Shown in pieces: positions 1 to 6,197 of a stretch of 12,631 bases of DNA. Made by a program: the position numbers and the translations under genes. Below the pieces are notes generated by a model. That model searched no databases. It was not told where the DNA came from and saw nothing but the letters and a program-made list of their open reading frames with translations. Position 1 is the stretch's first letter. Every line of letters begins with the position of its first letter. The DNA comes from Gammaproteobacteria bacterium RBG_16_37_9 (lineage in GTDB: Bacteria > Pseudomonadota > Gammaproteobacteria > UBA9339), in assembly GCA_001801345.1 (NCBI GenBank), contig MGXJ01000033.1, forward strand, positions 634 through 13,264, in the 5' to 3' direction.

Positions 1-819
1 GTTCTCGAATTTTCCCCCATAATCCCCATTTACTAACCCAGTATCAAAAAAATATATTTTTGGTTCTTTAGCTAAACTTCGTGCAATATTACGCGCATAT
101 GGAGTAACCCGAAAAATAATGAACAATGCTTCGAAAAGACTAATATATTTTTTTACTGTATTGGGTGCAATTCCCGCGTCTTCCGCAATTGAAGTATAAG
201 AAATTGGCGAACCCACGCGGCCACGCAATAATTCAAAAACCAGCTGGATTGCTCGCAAATTTTGCACGTTATTTAAATCAAAAATATCTGTGCGCAATAT
301 ACTGTCTATATATTGCTGACGCCAACGCTTGGCGTCAATATCAGAATCAGCTAAAAAAGGTTCTGGGAAACCTCCGCGAACCATTAATCGATCAAGATCA
401 GTAGCAAAATGAGAATGAGAATCAGACAATTCGGCAGGCGAAAATGGCAACAAATGATGCATAAAATACCGCCCAGCAAGTGAATCCCCTACTCTTCGCA
501 TAATATCAATCCTGGCACTACCAGTAACTAATAAATGCAGATGTTTAGGTTTCGCATCATAAATCCCTTTGAGATAATTTTTCCATTTTGGCATTTTGTG
601 CAGCTCATCAAGAACAATTAAATCTGTTTTTTCTAGCCAATTAGCTTGTTTGATGATTTTTCGATCAGATAAATTGTCATAATTTAAATAAATAGCGTGC
701 TGAAATTCTTTGCAAATTTCCTTTGCTAGCCAAGTTTTTCCGACTTGTCTTGGTCCGGCCAGCAGCACCATTTTCTTTTTTAGATCTTGGAGAATGTTTT
801 GATATTGCTTGCGTAACAT
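1..819 (-). CDS. AAA_14/DUF4143-type ATPase (C-terminal part beyond window)
   Basis: The frame reads from an ATG at 819 to the left edge without a stop (273 codons), so about the last quarter of a typical 380-400 residue family member is missing. Seen: Walker A GPRQVGKT at residues 22-29, Walker B LIVLDE at 67-72, a sensor-like GSAR at 100-103, then a winged-helix-like stretch at about 195-235 (SYTSIAEDAGIAPNTVKKY) and the beginning of a DUF4143-type segment (YFFDTGL at 256-262). This order is that of the widespread predicted ATPases with an AAA_14 core and C-terminal DUF4143. Their cellular role is not established; some are thought to bind DNA or act with mobile elements. No Shine-Dalgarno sequence precedes the ATG; instead a strong hairpin ends two bases upstream. 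The neighbour is transcribed divergently. Family assignment is confident, function is not. Confidence 0.88.
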   Translation of the reverse strand, partial: MLRKQYQNILQDLKKKMVLLAGPRQVGKTWLAKEICKEFQHAIYLNYDNLSDRKIIKQANWLEKTDLIVLDELHKMPKWKNYLKGIYDAKPKHLHLLVTGSARIDIMRRVGDSLAGRYFMHHLLPFSPAELSDSHSHFATDLDRLMVRGGFPEPFLADSDIDAKRWRQQYIDSILRTDIFDLNNVQNLRAIQLVFELLRGRVGSPISYTSIAEDAGIAPNTVKKYISLFEALFIIFRVTPYARNIARSLAKEPKIYFFDTGLVNGDYGGKFEN

Positions 820-821
820 AC

Positions 822-851
822 GACTATTCTGCACGCAATTGCGGAATAGTC
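822..851. promoter_or_regulatory. Inverted repeat abutting the ATPase start codon
   Basis: Arms 822-832 (gactattctgc) and 841-851 (gcggaatagtc) pair over 11 bp with one G-T wobble, around an 8-base loop. On the minus strand the structure ends two bases before the ATPase ATG at 819 and takes the place where a ribosome binding site would be. It could be an operator for a dimeric regulator or an mRNA hairpin limiting translation of the ATPase. Function is inferred from position only. Confidence 0.5.
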
Positions 852-886
852 AAGACTTTTATGCAAAGCGTTGCTAAAAAGAACAA

Positions 887-915
887 TGATTACGTCAATC
901 TTTTTATGGTATGCT
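887..915 (+). promoter_or_regulatory. Weak candidate promoter for the repeat-motif protein gene
   Basis: A TATGCT at 910-915 (4-5 of 6 matches to the -10 consensus) lies 17 bp after tgatta at 887-892, a poor -35. A transcript would start near 922, giving a leader of about 20 bases containing the aggaa Shine-Dalgarno sequence before the ATG at 944. This is the only reasonable plus-strand candidate seen in the divergent intergenic region 820-943. The score is low because the -35 is weak. Confidence 0.25.
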
Positions 916-943
916 ACCAATATCACTTGAGCCACAGGAATTT

Positions 944-1330
944 ATGACAAGCAATAAAGTAATAAAAAAGTCGGCTAAAAAAACAAGAGACAGCGAAAAA
1001 ACTATAACACGCAAAACCAAAGTCGTTGATTATAAAAATGATGCTGCTACAAGAAGTTTTTTTGTAAAACAAATTGGACGAAGATTTCATTTTACGAATT
1101 ATTTACGACAATTTACTAATAAAAATAATTTGGCAAATAAAAAATTGACTTATGGTGATTTAGTTGAAGGTTGGCTTGCTGAAGAATCACGTAAAAAAAG
1201 CCCTAATTACAAAACCAGCATAGGAAAGCAATTTAAATATAACCAATTTATCAGAGATTTTTTTCTTCATGAAAAAGGCAAAACCTTAGCGGATGCGATT
1301 AAAGCCTGGAAAATGGTGAAAGTTGCTTGA
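944..1330 (+). CDS. Small basic protein with duplicated DUF6434-like motif
   Basis: 128 residues. The ATG at 944 is chosen over an in-frame ATG at 911 because acaggaa at 934-940 gives a Shine-Dalgarno sequence at proper spacing, while 911 has none and overlaps the candidate -10 box. Residues 1-35 are rich in Lys/Arg and look disordered. The rest contains the same motif twice: IGRRFHFTNYLRQF...TYGDLVEGW at 44-77 and IGKQFKYNQFIRDF...TLADAIKAW at 93-122, i.e. IG-x2-F-[HK]-[FY]-x2-[FY]-[LI]-R-x-F followed by a helix ending in W. I recall this pattern from DUF6434 proteins, some of which also carry SAP domains; the name is from memory. Biochemical function is unknown. The basic tail would suit nucleic acid binding (inference). 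It is divergent from the ATPase and lies just upstream of a recombinase gene, so it belongs to an accessory segment. Confidence 0.75.
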   Translation: MTSNKVIKKSAKKTRDSEKTITRKTKVVDYKNDAATRSFFVKQIGRRFHFTNYLRQFTNKNNLANKKLTYGDLVEGWLAEESRKKSPNYKTSIGKQFKYNQFIRDFFLHEKGKTLADAIKAWKMVKVA

Positions 1331-1347
1331 ATCTCTACATTTTATGC

Positions 1348-1377
1348 TAGATCCTCGCGTCAAGCGCGAGGATGACA
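1348..1377. repeat. Short palindromic repeat, family A copy 1
   Basis: Form: tag, then atcctcgcg (1351-1359), loop tcaag, cgcgaggat (1365-1373), then gaca. The 9-bp stem is perfect. The layout (tagat-stem-gatgaca) is shared with the copies at 3064-3093 and 4991-5022, which have a different stem and loop, so these are related dispersed palindromes. It sits in the 91-bp gap between the small basic protein gene and the recombinase gene and could act as an RNA hairpin, but no T tract follows. Confidence 0.8.
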
Positions 1378-1421
1378 TATTTATAATTTAATCGGTATAA
1401 TTAAAAAGCCATTAGAATAAT

Positions 1422-2657
1422 ATGACTACCAAAACCAAACAAATATTACCCCCTACCCCGTTATTTGATTCTATTCAATACATGGATTGGAATCGCACCT
1501 ATCAAAACAATAAATTTCCTAATGCTGAAAAAGACTACAAATATGCCAGAAGTTATATTCATTGTTATAAAGACAATCTCCAAACATTTAACGCTTATCG
1601 CCGTGAAATTGAAAGGTATTTATCATGGTGCTGGTTTGTTGCAGGTAAATCTATATTTGAAATTCGGGGCAGTCAATTTGAAGAATATGTGCGGTTTTGT
1701 TTATCCCCACCCCTTTCTTGGATTGGACTTAAAAAACCCCCGCGTTTTATCGATAAAAATGGCGCAAGAATAGCCAATGAAGAGTGGCGGCCATTTGTTG
1801 CCACAACCACTAAAGCTGCTTATCGCAAAGGGACTTGTCCTGAAAAGTCTTGTTATTCATTATCGCAAAAAGCATTACAAGAAGTTTTTGCTATAATAAG
1901 TAGCTTTTATAATTATCTTATTCAAGAAAACATTGCTGAAATTAATCCGGTAGCGCAAATACGCCAAAAAAGTAAATTTTTGCGCAAGCAACAAACAAAA
2001 AATAAAATTCGACGATTATCTGAAAAACAATGGCGCTATGTTTTTGAAACTGTTGAATCTATGGCAGTCCAAAATCCTGAAAAACATGAGCGCACTTTAT
2101 TTATTATAACTGCGCTTTACTCTATGTATTTACGAATCTCAGAGCTTACTGCTACCAAACGCTGGGTGCCTTTAATGAATAATTTTGCCAAAGATCATAA
2201 TGGTTTTTGGTGGTTTACTACTATCGGCAAAGGAAACAAAGAAAGGCAAATTGCGGTAAGCGACGCTATGCTAGATGCCCTAAAACGCTATCGCAGCCAC
2301 TTAAATCTAACGCCGCTGCCATCACCAAGTGACAATACTCCCCTTTTATGTAGGCTGTCTAATAATGATCCAATAACTAGCAGCACGTATATACGCGAGA
2401 TTGTCCAAGAATGTTTTGACCTTGCAATCACAAAATTACAAAAAGCTGGATTTAAAGAAGAAGCCGATGAATTAATGAATGCTACTGTGCATTGGTTACG
2501 TCATACTGGCATATCAGATGATGTAAAACATCGCCCACGTGAACATGTTCGTGATGATGCGGGACATAGCTCGAGTGCAATTACTGACAAGTATATCGAT
2601 GTTGAATTACGCGCTAGACATAATAGCGCTAAAAATAAAAGTATTAAGCCGGGGTAG
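1422..2657 (+). CDS. Tyrosine recombinase / site-specific integrase
   Basis: 411 residues, full length for this family of stand-alone integrases. A conserved N-terminal segment (LPPTPLFDS...MDWNR at 9-25) precedes the helical core-binding region at about 40-190, then the catalytic domain at about 200-395. All catalytic positions of the family are visible: R238 in YLRISEL, K270 in TIGKGNKERQ, H357 and R360 in HWLRHTG, H382 in GHSSSAIT and the nucleophile Y391 in DKYIDV. The enzyme should therefore be able to cut and rejoin DNA through a 3'-phosphotyrosine intermediate. The ATG at 1422 has no clear Shine-Dalgarno sequence but fits the expected N-terminus. No excisionase, relaxase or phage gene is visible nearby and no tRNA that could hold an attachment site, so the element it serves cannot be named. 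A strong hairpin follows the stop codon. Confidence 0.93.
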   Translation: MTTKTKQILPPTPLFDSIQYMDWNRTYQNNKFPNAEKDYKYARSYIHCYKDNLQTFNAYRREIERYLSWCWFVAGKSIFEIRGSQFEEYVRFCLSPPLSWIGLKKPPRFIDKNGARIANEEWRPFVATTTKAAYRKGTCPEKSCYSLSQKALQEVFAIISSFYNYLIQENIAEINPVAQIRQKSKFLRKQQTKNKIRRLSEKQWRYVFETVESMAVQNPEKHERTLFIITALYSMYLRISELTATKRWVPLMNNFAKDHNGFWWFTTIGKGNKERQIAVSDAMLDALKRYRSHLNLTPLPSPSDNTPLLCRLSNNDPITSSTYIREIVQECFDLAITKLQKAGFKEEADELMNATVHWLRHTGISDDVKHRPREHVRDDAGHSSSAITDKYIDVELRARHNSAKNKSIKPG

Positions 2658-2664
2658 TGAATAA

Positions 2665-2700
2665 AGTATTGCAACCTGATTATTTTCAGATTGCAATACT
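2665..2700. terminator. Strong hairpin after the recombinase gene
   Basis: Arms agtattgcaa (2665-2674) and ttgcaatact (2691-2700) pair perfectly. After one mismatch the stem continues with ctga (2676-2679) and tcag (2686-2689) around the loop ttattt. It starts eight bases after the TAG. On the plus strand no T run follows; on the minus strand it is followed by tttatt. It could stop transcription from both sides between the convergent recombinase gene and the minus-strand ORF at 2771, but it is not a textbook intrinsic terminator. Confidence 0.55.
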
Positions 2701-2701
2701 C

Positions 2702-2727
2702 ACAATATCTGACAATATCTGACAATA
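2702..2727. repeat. 10-bp tandem repeat, 2.6 units
   Basis: acaatatctg occurs twice head to tail (2702-2711, 2712-2721) followed by the partial unit acaata. The last unit also pairs with the following bases (aatatct / agatatt, 7 bp). It lies in the short gene-free stretch between the two convergent genes; no function can be assigned. Confidence 0.7.
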
Positions 2728-2770
2728 GATATTAGGTTTTTAGACTCCTAATGTAGCTAATCATTAATTA

Positions 2771-3058
2771 CTATTCAGGATCTTTTACTAATGTTGGTGT
2801 TGATAATGACACCGGTGCCGGAGGTGGAACGATTGTTGGTGGTGGTGTGACGATCACCGGAGTGCTGCTACCGCTTTGCACTGCTGTTCTTCCAGTGGTG
2901 AAATCGGTAACAGCTGCATCTATTTGACCTGGGAGCTTTTTTGCGGCTCTATCTATCTCTCTATTCACTGTTCCCGCAGCTTTGCCAACTTCTTTCCAGA
3001 ACGGCATACCTTCAGCATATTCGTCATCGGGCTTGATTGACCCAAAGGATCTCCCCAC
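2771..3058 (-). CDS. Small proline-rich hypothetical protein, 5' end inside a palindrome
   Basis: From a GTG at 3058 the frame encodes 95 residues; a stop lies three codons upstream, so it cannot extend further. Residues 1-12 or so come from the left arm of the palindromic element at 3023-3164 and are unlikely to be original protein. An ATG at 3007 would give 78 residues starting MPFWKEVGKAAG. From there a helical, charged segment (FWKEV to DAAVTDF) is followed by a low-complexity tail rich in Pro, Val, Thr and Ser (TPVIVTPPPTIVPPPAPVSL). There is no signal peptide or membrane segment. I do not recognise the family. It may be an intact small gene, or the 3' remnant of a longer one whose beginning was replaced by the element. 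Existence as an expressed gene is uncertain. Confidence 0.4.
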   Translation of the reverse strand: MGRSFGSIKPDDEYAEGMPFWKEVGKAAGTVNREIDRAAKKLPGQIDAAVTDFTTGRTAVQSGSSTPVIVTPPPTIVPPPAPVSLSTPTLVKDPE

Positions 3059-3164
3059 TGGTTGTCACCCTCGGGTCTTCGCCCGAGGATGACACGTTAT
3101 TCGGCGCTTCGCTTGTCCGAGGATGACGGCTAGGGGTGGGATCCTTTGGGTCAATCACGATGAC
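3023..3164. repeat. 142-bp nested palindromic element (family B outer arms)
   Basis: The core of the arms is a perfect 17-bp inverted repeat: tgattgacccaaaggat at 3034-3050 against atcctttgggtcaatca at 3141-3157. Outside it, gtcatcg (3023-3029) pairs with cgatgac (3158-3164) with four extra bases on the left. Inside it, cccac (3054-3058) pairs with gtggg (3136-3140). A family A hairpin lies in the centre, and a degenerate partner with tcgg...ccga at about 3110-3120 beside it. The left arm carries the GTG and first codons of the 95-codon ORF; the right arm carries the last two codons and TGA stop of the phosphatase gene. It is MITE-like in structure, with no protein of its own. Confidence 0.8.
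3064..3093. repeat. Short palindromic repeat, family A copy 2
   Basis: Arms gtcaccctcggg (3064-3075) and cccgaggatgac (3082-3093) pair over 12 bp with one mismatch, around loop tcttcg. The inner stem and loop are nearly identical to copy 3 at 4991-5022 (ctcggg-tcttcg-cccgag), which shows that they are copies of one element and not chance hairpins. This copy is nested in the larger palindrome 3023-3164. Confidence 0.8.
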
Positions 3165-4135
3165 AAAGGCGCTAAACAGTTGCTTTTTACGTAATAATCC
3201 ACAAGTTTATATAAAGTTAAATATTGTGAGAAGTTTTTAACAGCATATGGTCGTTGTAACGCAAGTTCCCAAACTACTTTGTCTATACTAATTTTAAGAT
3301 GTTTTCTATCTACACCACTTGCAAGCTGCTTATCGATCTCATTAATTAAAACATATCCTGCTATAAACACTCCTGTTCTGCCAGTGCCAGCACTACAGTG
3401 CACGGCGATCATTTTAGGTCCAGACACCGTAGATTTTTTTACTGCCTCAATCAACGCTAATAATTTTTTTGGTTCGATTCCTTGGTTATTTTCCCAAAAA
3501 TCAGTAAAAACATAATTAATCTCACTACCAGAAATTTCTATAGCAGGATTATCACTAAGCGAATTTATATCCATATGCCCTTTCCAATATGGAGAAATAG
3601 CCTCTTTTTTTTGATGACCTGCTGGAGCTAATCTAACTAAATCGGTAACTTTGTAATCAATAATAATTTTAAAAAAAGTTTTAACATCTTTATCGCGAGG
3701 CCCTCTCATAGCAAGAAAATTAATACCGTCTATAGTAACAAAACTGGCATTGTAATTAGGCGTAATACGAGTATATAGCAAGGGTGTTGGATATGGATAA
3801 CGCGATTTCCAGAGTTTCCAATTTTTTGGAATTTGCTCCTCGTCTTTCAAATAACCAGCAGCATTTTTTTTACCAAAATCTTCAGAACTAACAAAATACA
3901 TTGCCCAGCGATCTTTTTGCATTTGATCGAATCTAGTTTTTAATTTATCTTCGTTCCAATTAGATTCCCATAGGGGTAATTTTATGTTTCTTTTTCCTAG
4001 TTCGCTCCAGAGTTTTTTAAATTGAGTTTCTCTACTTGAGGCAGTGGTGGTGCGCGGCGATATATTGGCATAGCAATTATAACAGCACAACAACATGATA
4101 ATACTTGTTGCCAATATTTTGCATATAAAATTCAT
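3155..4135 (-). CDS. Secreted classical protein tyrosine phosphatase (eukaryotic-like)
   Basis: 326 residues. The ATG at 4135 has a good Shine-Dalgarno sequence (aggag, six bases upstream). Residues 1-23 form a Sec signal peptide: K6, then a hydrophobic core ILATSIIMLLCCYNC and a likely cleavage after CYA (residue 23). The catalytic loop is HCSAGTGRTG with nucleophile C247 and R253. The rest of the classical PTP pattern is also visible: NYNASFV...FLAMRGP at 127-145 (the NxxNASF...QGP region of eukaryotic PTPs), D212 in FTDFWENN as the probable general acid of a diverged WPD loop, and a Q-loop QRPYAVKNFSQY at 294-305. It should remove phosphate from phosphotyrosine in the periplasm, or outside if exported further. 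In an intracellular bacterium such enzymes can act on host proteins (inference). PTP-like phytases are an alternative, but the NASF/QGP pattern favours a true PTP. Its stop codon lies inside a palindromic element. Confidence 0.9.
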   Translation of the reverse strand: MNFICKILATSIIMLLCCYNCYANISPRTTTASSRETQFKKLWSELGKRNIKLPLWESNWNEDKLKTRFDQMQKDRWAMYFVSSEDFGKKNAAGYLKDEEQIPKNWKLWKSRYPYPTPLLYTRITPNYNASFVTIDGINFLAMRGPRDKDVKTFFKIIIDYKVTDLVRLAPAGHQKKEAISPYWKGHMDINSLSDNPAIEISGSEINYVFTDFWENNQGIEPKKLLALIEAVKKSTVSGPKMIAVHCSAGTGRTGVFIAGYVLINEIDKQLASGVDRKHLKISIDKVVWELALQRPYAVKNFSQYLTLYKLVDYYVKSNCLAPLSS

Positions 4136-4183
4136 TAGTAACTCCTAAGTAATGTTATTTTGGCACACTTTTAAGTTGTAGCT

Positions 4184-4270
4184 GGTAACCGCAAACCCCG
4201 TTTAGAAGCATAACGGGGTAAACTTTAGTCTGCGTTGCCATTAGAGCGCAAGCTAAAGCTTGCGGCTACC
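4184..4270. repeat. Composite palindromic element (family C)
   Basis: Outer arms ggtaaccgcaa (4184-4194) and ttgcggctacc (4260-4270) pair in 10 of 11 positions. Inside are two further hairpins: accccgtt (4195-4202) with aacggggt (4212-4219), and cgcaagct (4247-4254) with agcttgcg (4257-4264), the latter competing with the right outer arm. It fills most of the 165-bp gap between the phosphatase and glycosylase genes. It is GC-rich and unlike families A and B in sequence. No ORF fits it. Confidence 0.65.
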
Positions 4271-4300
4271 CTTCAGCAGCTACCGCGTTACAATGTCCGA

Positions 4301-4951
4301 TTATTCCACCATCTTTTTAATCAGTAAAAAATCCACATATGCTTTTCTTTTCTCGCTTGGCGAACGCAATAAATATGCTGGATGATAAGTAACTAATAAT
4401 GGAATTTTTTGTTCACCATATTGATAAGTGTTACCACGTAGCTTACTCATCGATTCCATTGTGTTTAATAAAAACTGCGCTGCGATGCGCCCAACTGCAA
4501 TTAATACTTTAGGTTGTATTAATGCGATCTGCTGTTGCAAATATGGCGTGCATAATTTTACTTCTTGGGGCAACGGATCGCGATTATTAGGTGGTCGACA
4601 TTTTAAAATGTTAGCAATATAAACATCAGTGCGTTCTAAACCAATTGACCGTAGCATCGAATTTAATAACATCCCCGCCCTGCCAACAAAAGGCTCGCCT
4701 TTTAAATCTTCGTTAGCACCGGGAGCTTCTCCGATAAACATTACTTTGGCTTTTTCATTACCAATGCCAAACACTGTATTAGTGCGAGTTTTGTGTAGAT
4801 CACACAACTTACAGGCTATAACCTGTTTTTTAATATCCTCTAAATTGTTTTGGCTAGAAGTTTTTGCGGTCATACTGGCGTCATTTATCCTTGACTTGTC
4901 TTGCCAAATATCAATGCCCATTTCTTTTAGATATTCTTTTTTGTGTGTCAT
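4301..4951 (-). CDS. Family 4 uracil-DNA glycosylase (Fe-S type)
   Basis: 216 residues. It removes uracil from DNA as the first step of base excision repair. Seen: the catalytic motif GEAPGANED at 74-82, the PFVGRAG segment at 87-93, KCRPPNNR at 117-124, and the second active-site motif HPAYLL at 190-195. Four cysteines (C47, C50, C118, C134) sit where family 4 enzymes bind a [4Fe-4S] cluster. About 45 residues precede the first cysteine, including MGIDIW, a start seen in Legionella-type relatives. The ATG at 4951 has no clear Shine-Dalgarno sequence; an ATG at 4921 (MGIDIW) would also be acceptable. Such proteins are sometimes annotated as a phage SPO1 DNA polymerase-related protein; the glycosylase is what the motifs support. 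It is probably transcribed in the same direction as hemW but separated from it by a palindrome. Confidence 0.95.
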   Translation of the reverse strand: MTHKKEYLKEMGIDIWQDKSRINDASMTAKTSSQNNLEDIKKQVIACKLCDLHKTRTNTVFGIGNEKAKVMFIGEAPGANEDLKGEPFVGRAGMLLNSMLRSIGLERTDVYIANILKCRPPNNRDPLPQEVKLCTPYLQQQIALIQPKVLIAVGRIAAQFLLNTMESMSKLRGNTYQYGEQKIPLLVTYHPAYLLRSPSEKRKAYVDFLLIKKMVE

Positions 4952-4990
4952 GCTTGCTTAGCTCATGTTATTTTAAATTTAAATATCATC

Positions 4991-5022
4991 TAGATTCTCG
5001 GGTCTTCGCCCGAGAATGACAC
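4991..5022. repeat. Short palindromic repeat, family A copy 3
   Basis: tag, attctcggg (4994-5002), loop tcttcg, cccgagaat (5009-5017), gacac. The stem is 9 bp, with the core identical to copy 2. It is followed by a T-poor stretch and then ggtctgacccc at 5031-5041. It lies in the 102-bp gap between hemW and the glycosylase gene and could serve as a read-through-attenuating hairpin after hemW. Confidence 0.8.
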
Positions 5023-5053
5023 AAAAAATGGTCTGACCCCTTTCTTCGCATAA

Positions 5054-6187
5054 TTATAAAAAAATCTCTAACAAATCATTTAAAAAATTCTTGCCATGTT
5101 TAGTTGTTACAATTGAATCATCCGCTAGTTCTATTAATCCTAATTCTTGAGCAGATTGCAACTGGGTTTTAATTGAGTCAATTGTAAACCCAGTTCGTTC
5201 TTGAAACAATCCGTAACTTAATGGTTGATACAATCTTAAAGCATTAAACATAAACTCTAGGGGTATTTTTCCTGTAGCAACAATCTCTTCTCCTTCAATA
5301 AAATCTTCAGATTGCGTATACACACGTGGATCTGCTGTTTTCCAATAACGTTTTACGCTATGATTAATAGCTGTAATTTTACTATGGGCCCCAGCACCAA
5401 TACCTAGATAATCACCGTATTGCCAATAATTTATATTATGCCTACACGTATTCTCTGCAGACCTACAAAAAGCTGCAACTTCGTATTGTTTTAAACCCAT
5501 TTTGGACAAAAAATCTTGTCCCGCTTGCTGTATTTCCCACAACTTTTCACTATGCGGCAATCTTGAAGGTTTTACTGCAGCAAATAAAGTATTAGGCTCT
5601 ATTGTAAGTTGATACCAAGAAAGATGTGGCGGCATAAAATTTAAAGCAGCTTGTAAATCTTTGAGTCCATCTGCAATACTTTGCCCAGGCAAACCAAACA
5701 TCAAATCAAGATTAAAATTAGTAAAACCAGCGGATTTTACCACATCAATCGCAGCTAGTGCTTGCTTGGCATCATGAATGCGTTTAATTGCTTTTAACTT
5801 CTCATCATCAAAGCTTTGTATTCCTAGTGAAATACGGTTGATCCCAGCATGCTGAAATTCTTCACATCGTTTTAAATCAATTGTTCCTGGATTTGCTTCT
5901 AATGTTATTTCAATCGCTGGTTTAAAAGTAAAACTCTTACTTATCTGCTGAATAATTTTTGTCACCATATTTGCCGACAATAAGCTTGGAGTGCCACCAC
6001 CAAAATAAATACTACTTAATTCACTACCCTTATGTGTCCTAGCTTCAATCTCTAAATCGACCAATAAACTGTCTACATAAGAGGCTATCGCTTTTTCATC
6101 GGATAAAACATGGGAATTAAAATCACAATATGGGCATTTACTCAAACACCAAGGAAAATGAATGTAAAGAGTTAATGGAATTATCAC
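5054..6187 (-). CDS. hemW: Radical SAM heme chaperone HemW
   Basis: 377 residues from the GTG at 6187, close to the 378 of E. coli HemW. It binds heme and an Fe-S cluster and is thought to insert heme into respiratory proteins. The radical SAM motif CxxxCxxC is C14-LSK-C18-PY-C21 followed by DFNSH, which is HemW-type and not HemN-type. FGGGTPS, EANPG, RISLGIQSF and the HemW signature HNxxYW (HNINYWQYGDYLGIGAGAHS) follow, with the HemN_C-like domain at the end. An upstream ATG at 6220 would add 11 residues not expected in the family and overlap cysS. The GTG gives MIIPLTLYIHFPWC, matching the usual N-terminus, and lies just after a possible -10 box. Older annotation as coproporphyrinogen III oxidase would be wrong for this type. 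Confidence 0.93.
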   Translation of the reverse strand: MIIPLTLYIHFPWCLSKCPYCDFNSHVLSDEKAIASYVDSLLVDLEIEARTHKGSELSSIYFGGGTPSLLSANMVTKIIQQISKSFTFKPAIEITLEANPGTIDLKRCEEFQHAGINRISLGIQSFDDEKLKAIKRIHDAKQALAAIDVVKSAGFTNFNLDLMFGLPGQSIADGLKDLQAALNFMPPHLSWYQLTIEPNTLFAAVKPSRLPHSEKLWEIQQAGQDFLSKMGLKQYEVAAFCRSAENTCRHNINYWQYGDYLGIGAGAHSKITAINHSVKRYWKTADPRVYTQSEDFIEGEEIVATGKIPLEFMFNALRLYQPLSYGLFQERTGFTIDSIKTQLQSAQELGLIELADDSIVTTKHGKNFLNDLLEIFL

Positions 6188-6197
6188 TAGTCTTTGA

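Noticed and set aside
1..1330. ATPase and small basic protein as a toxin-antitoxin pair
   Set aside because: They are divergent and not in one operon, and neither resembles a known toxin or antitoxin.
2702..2727. Tandem acaatatctg units as a CRISPR or iteron array
   Set aside because: Only 2.6 units of 10 bp without spacers, and no replication or Cas gene nearby.
4301..4951. Phage-type DNA polymerase gene
   Set aside because: GEAPG, HPAYLL and the four cluster cysteines define a family 4 uracil-DNA glycosylase; no polymerase motif is present.
3279..4961. Several plus-strand frames of 60-110 codons opposite the phosphatase and glycosylase genes
   Set aside because: They are antisense to clearly conserved coding sequence, and their products show no family resemblance.
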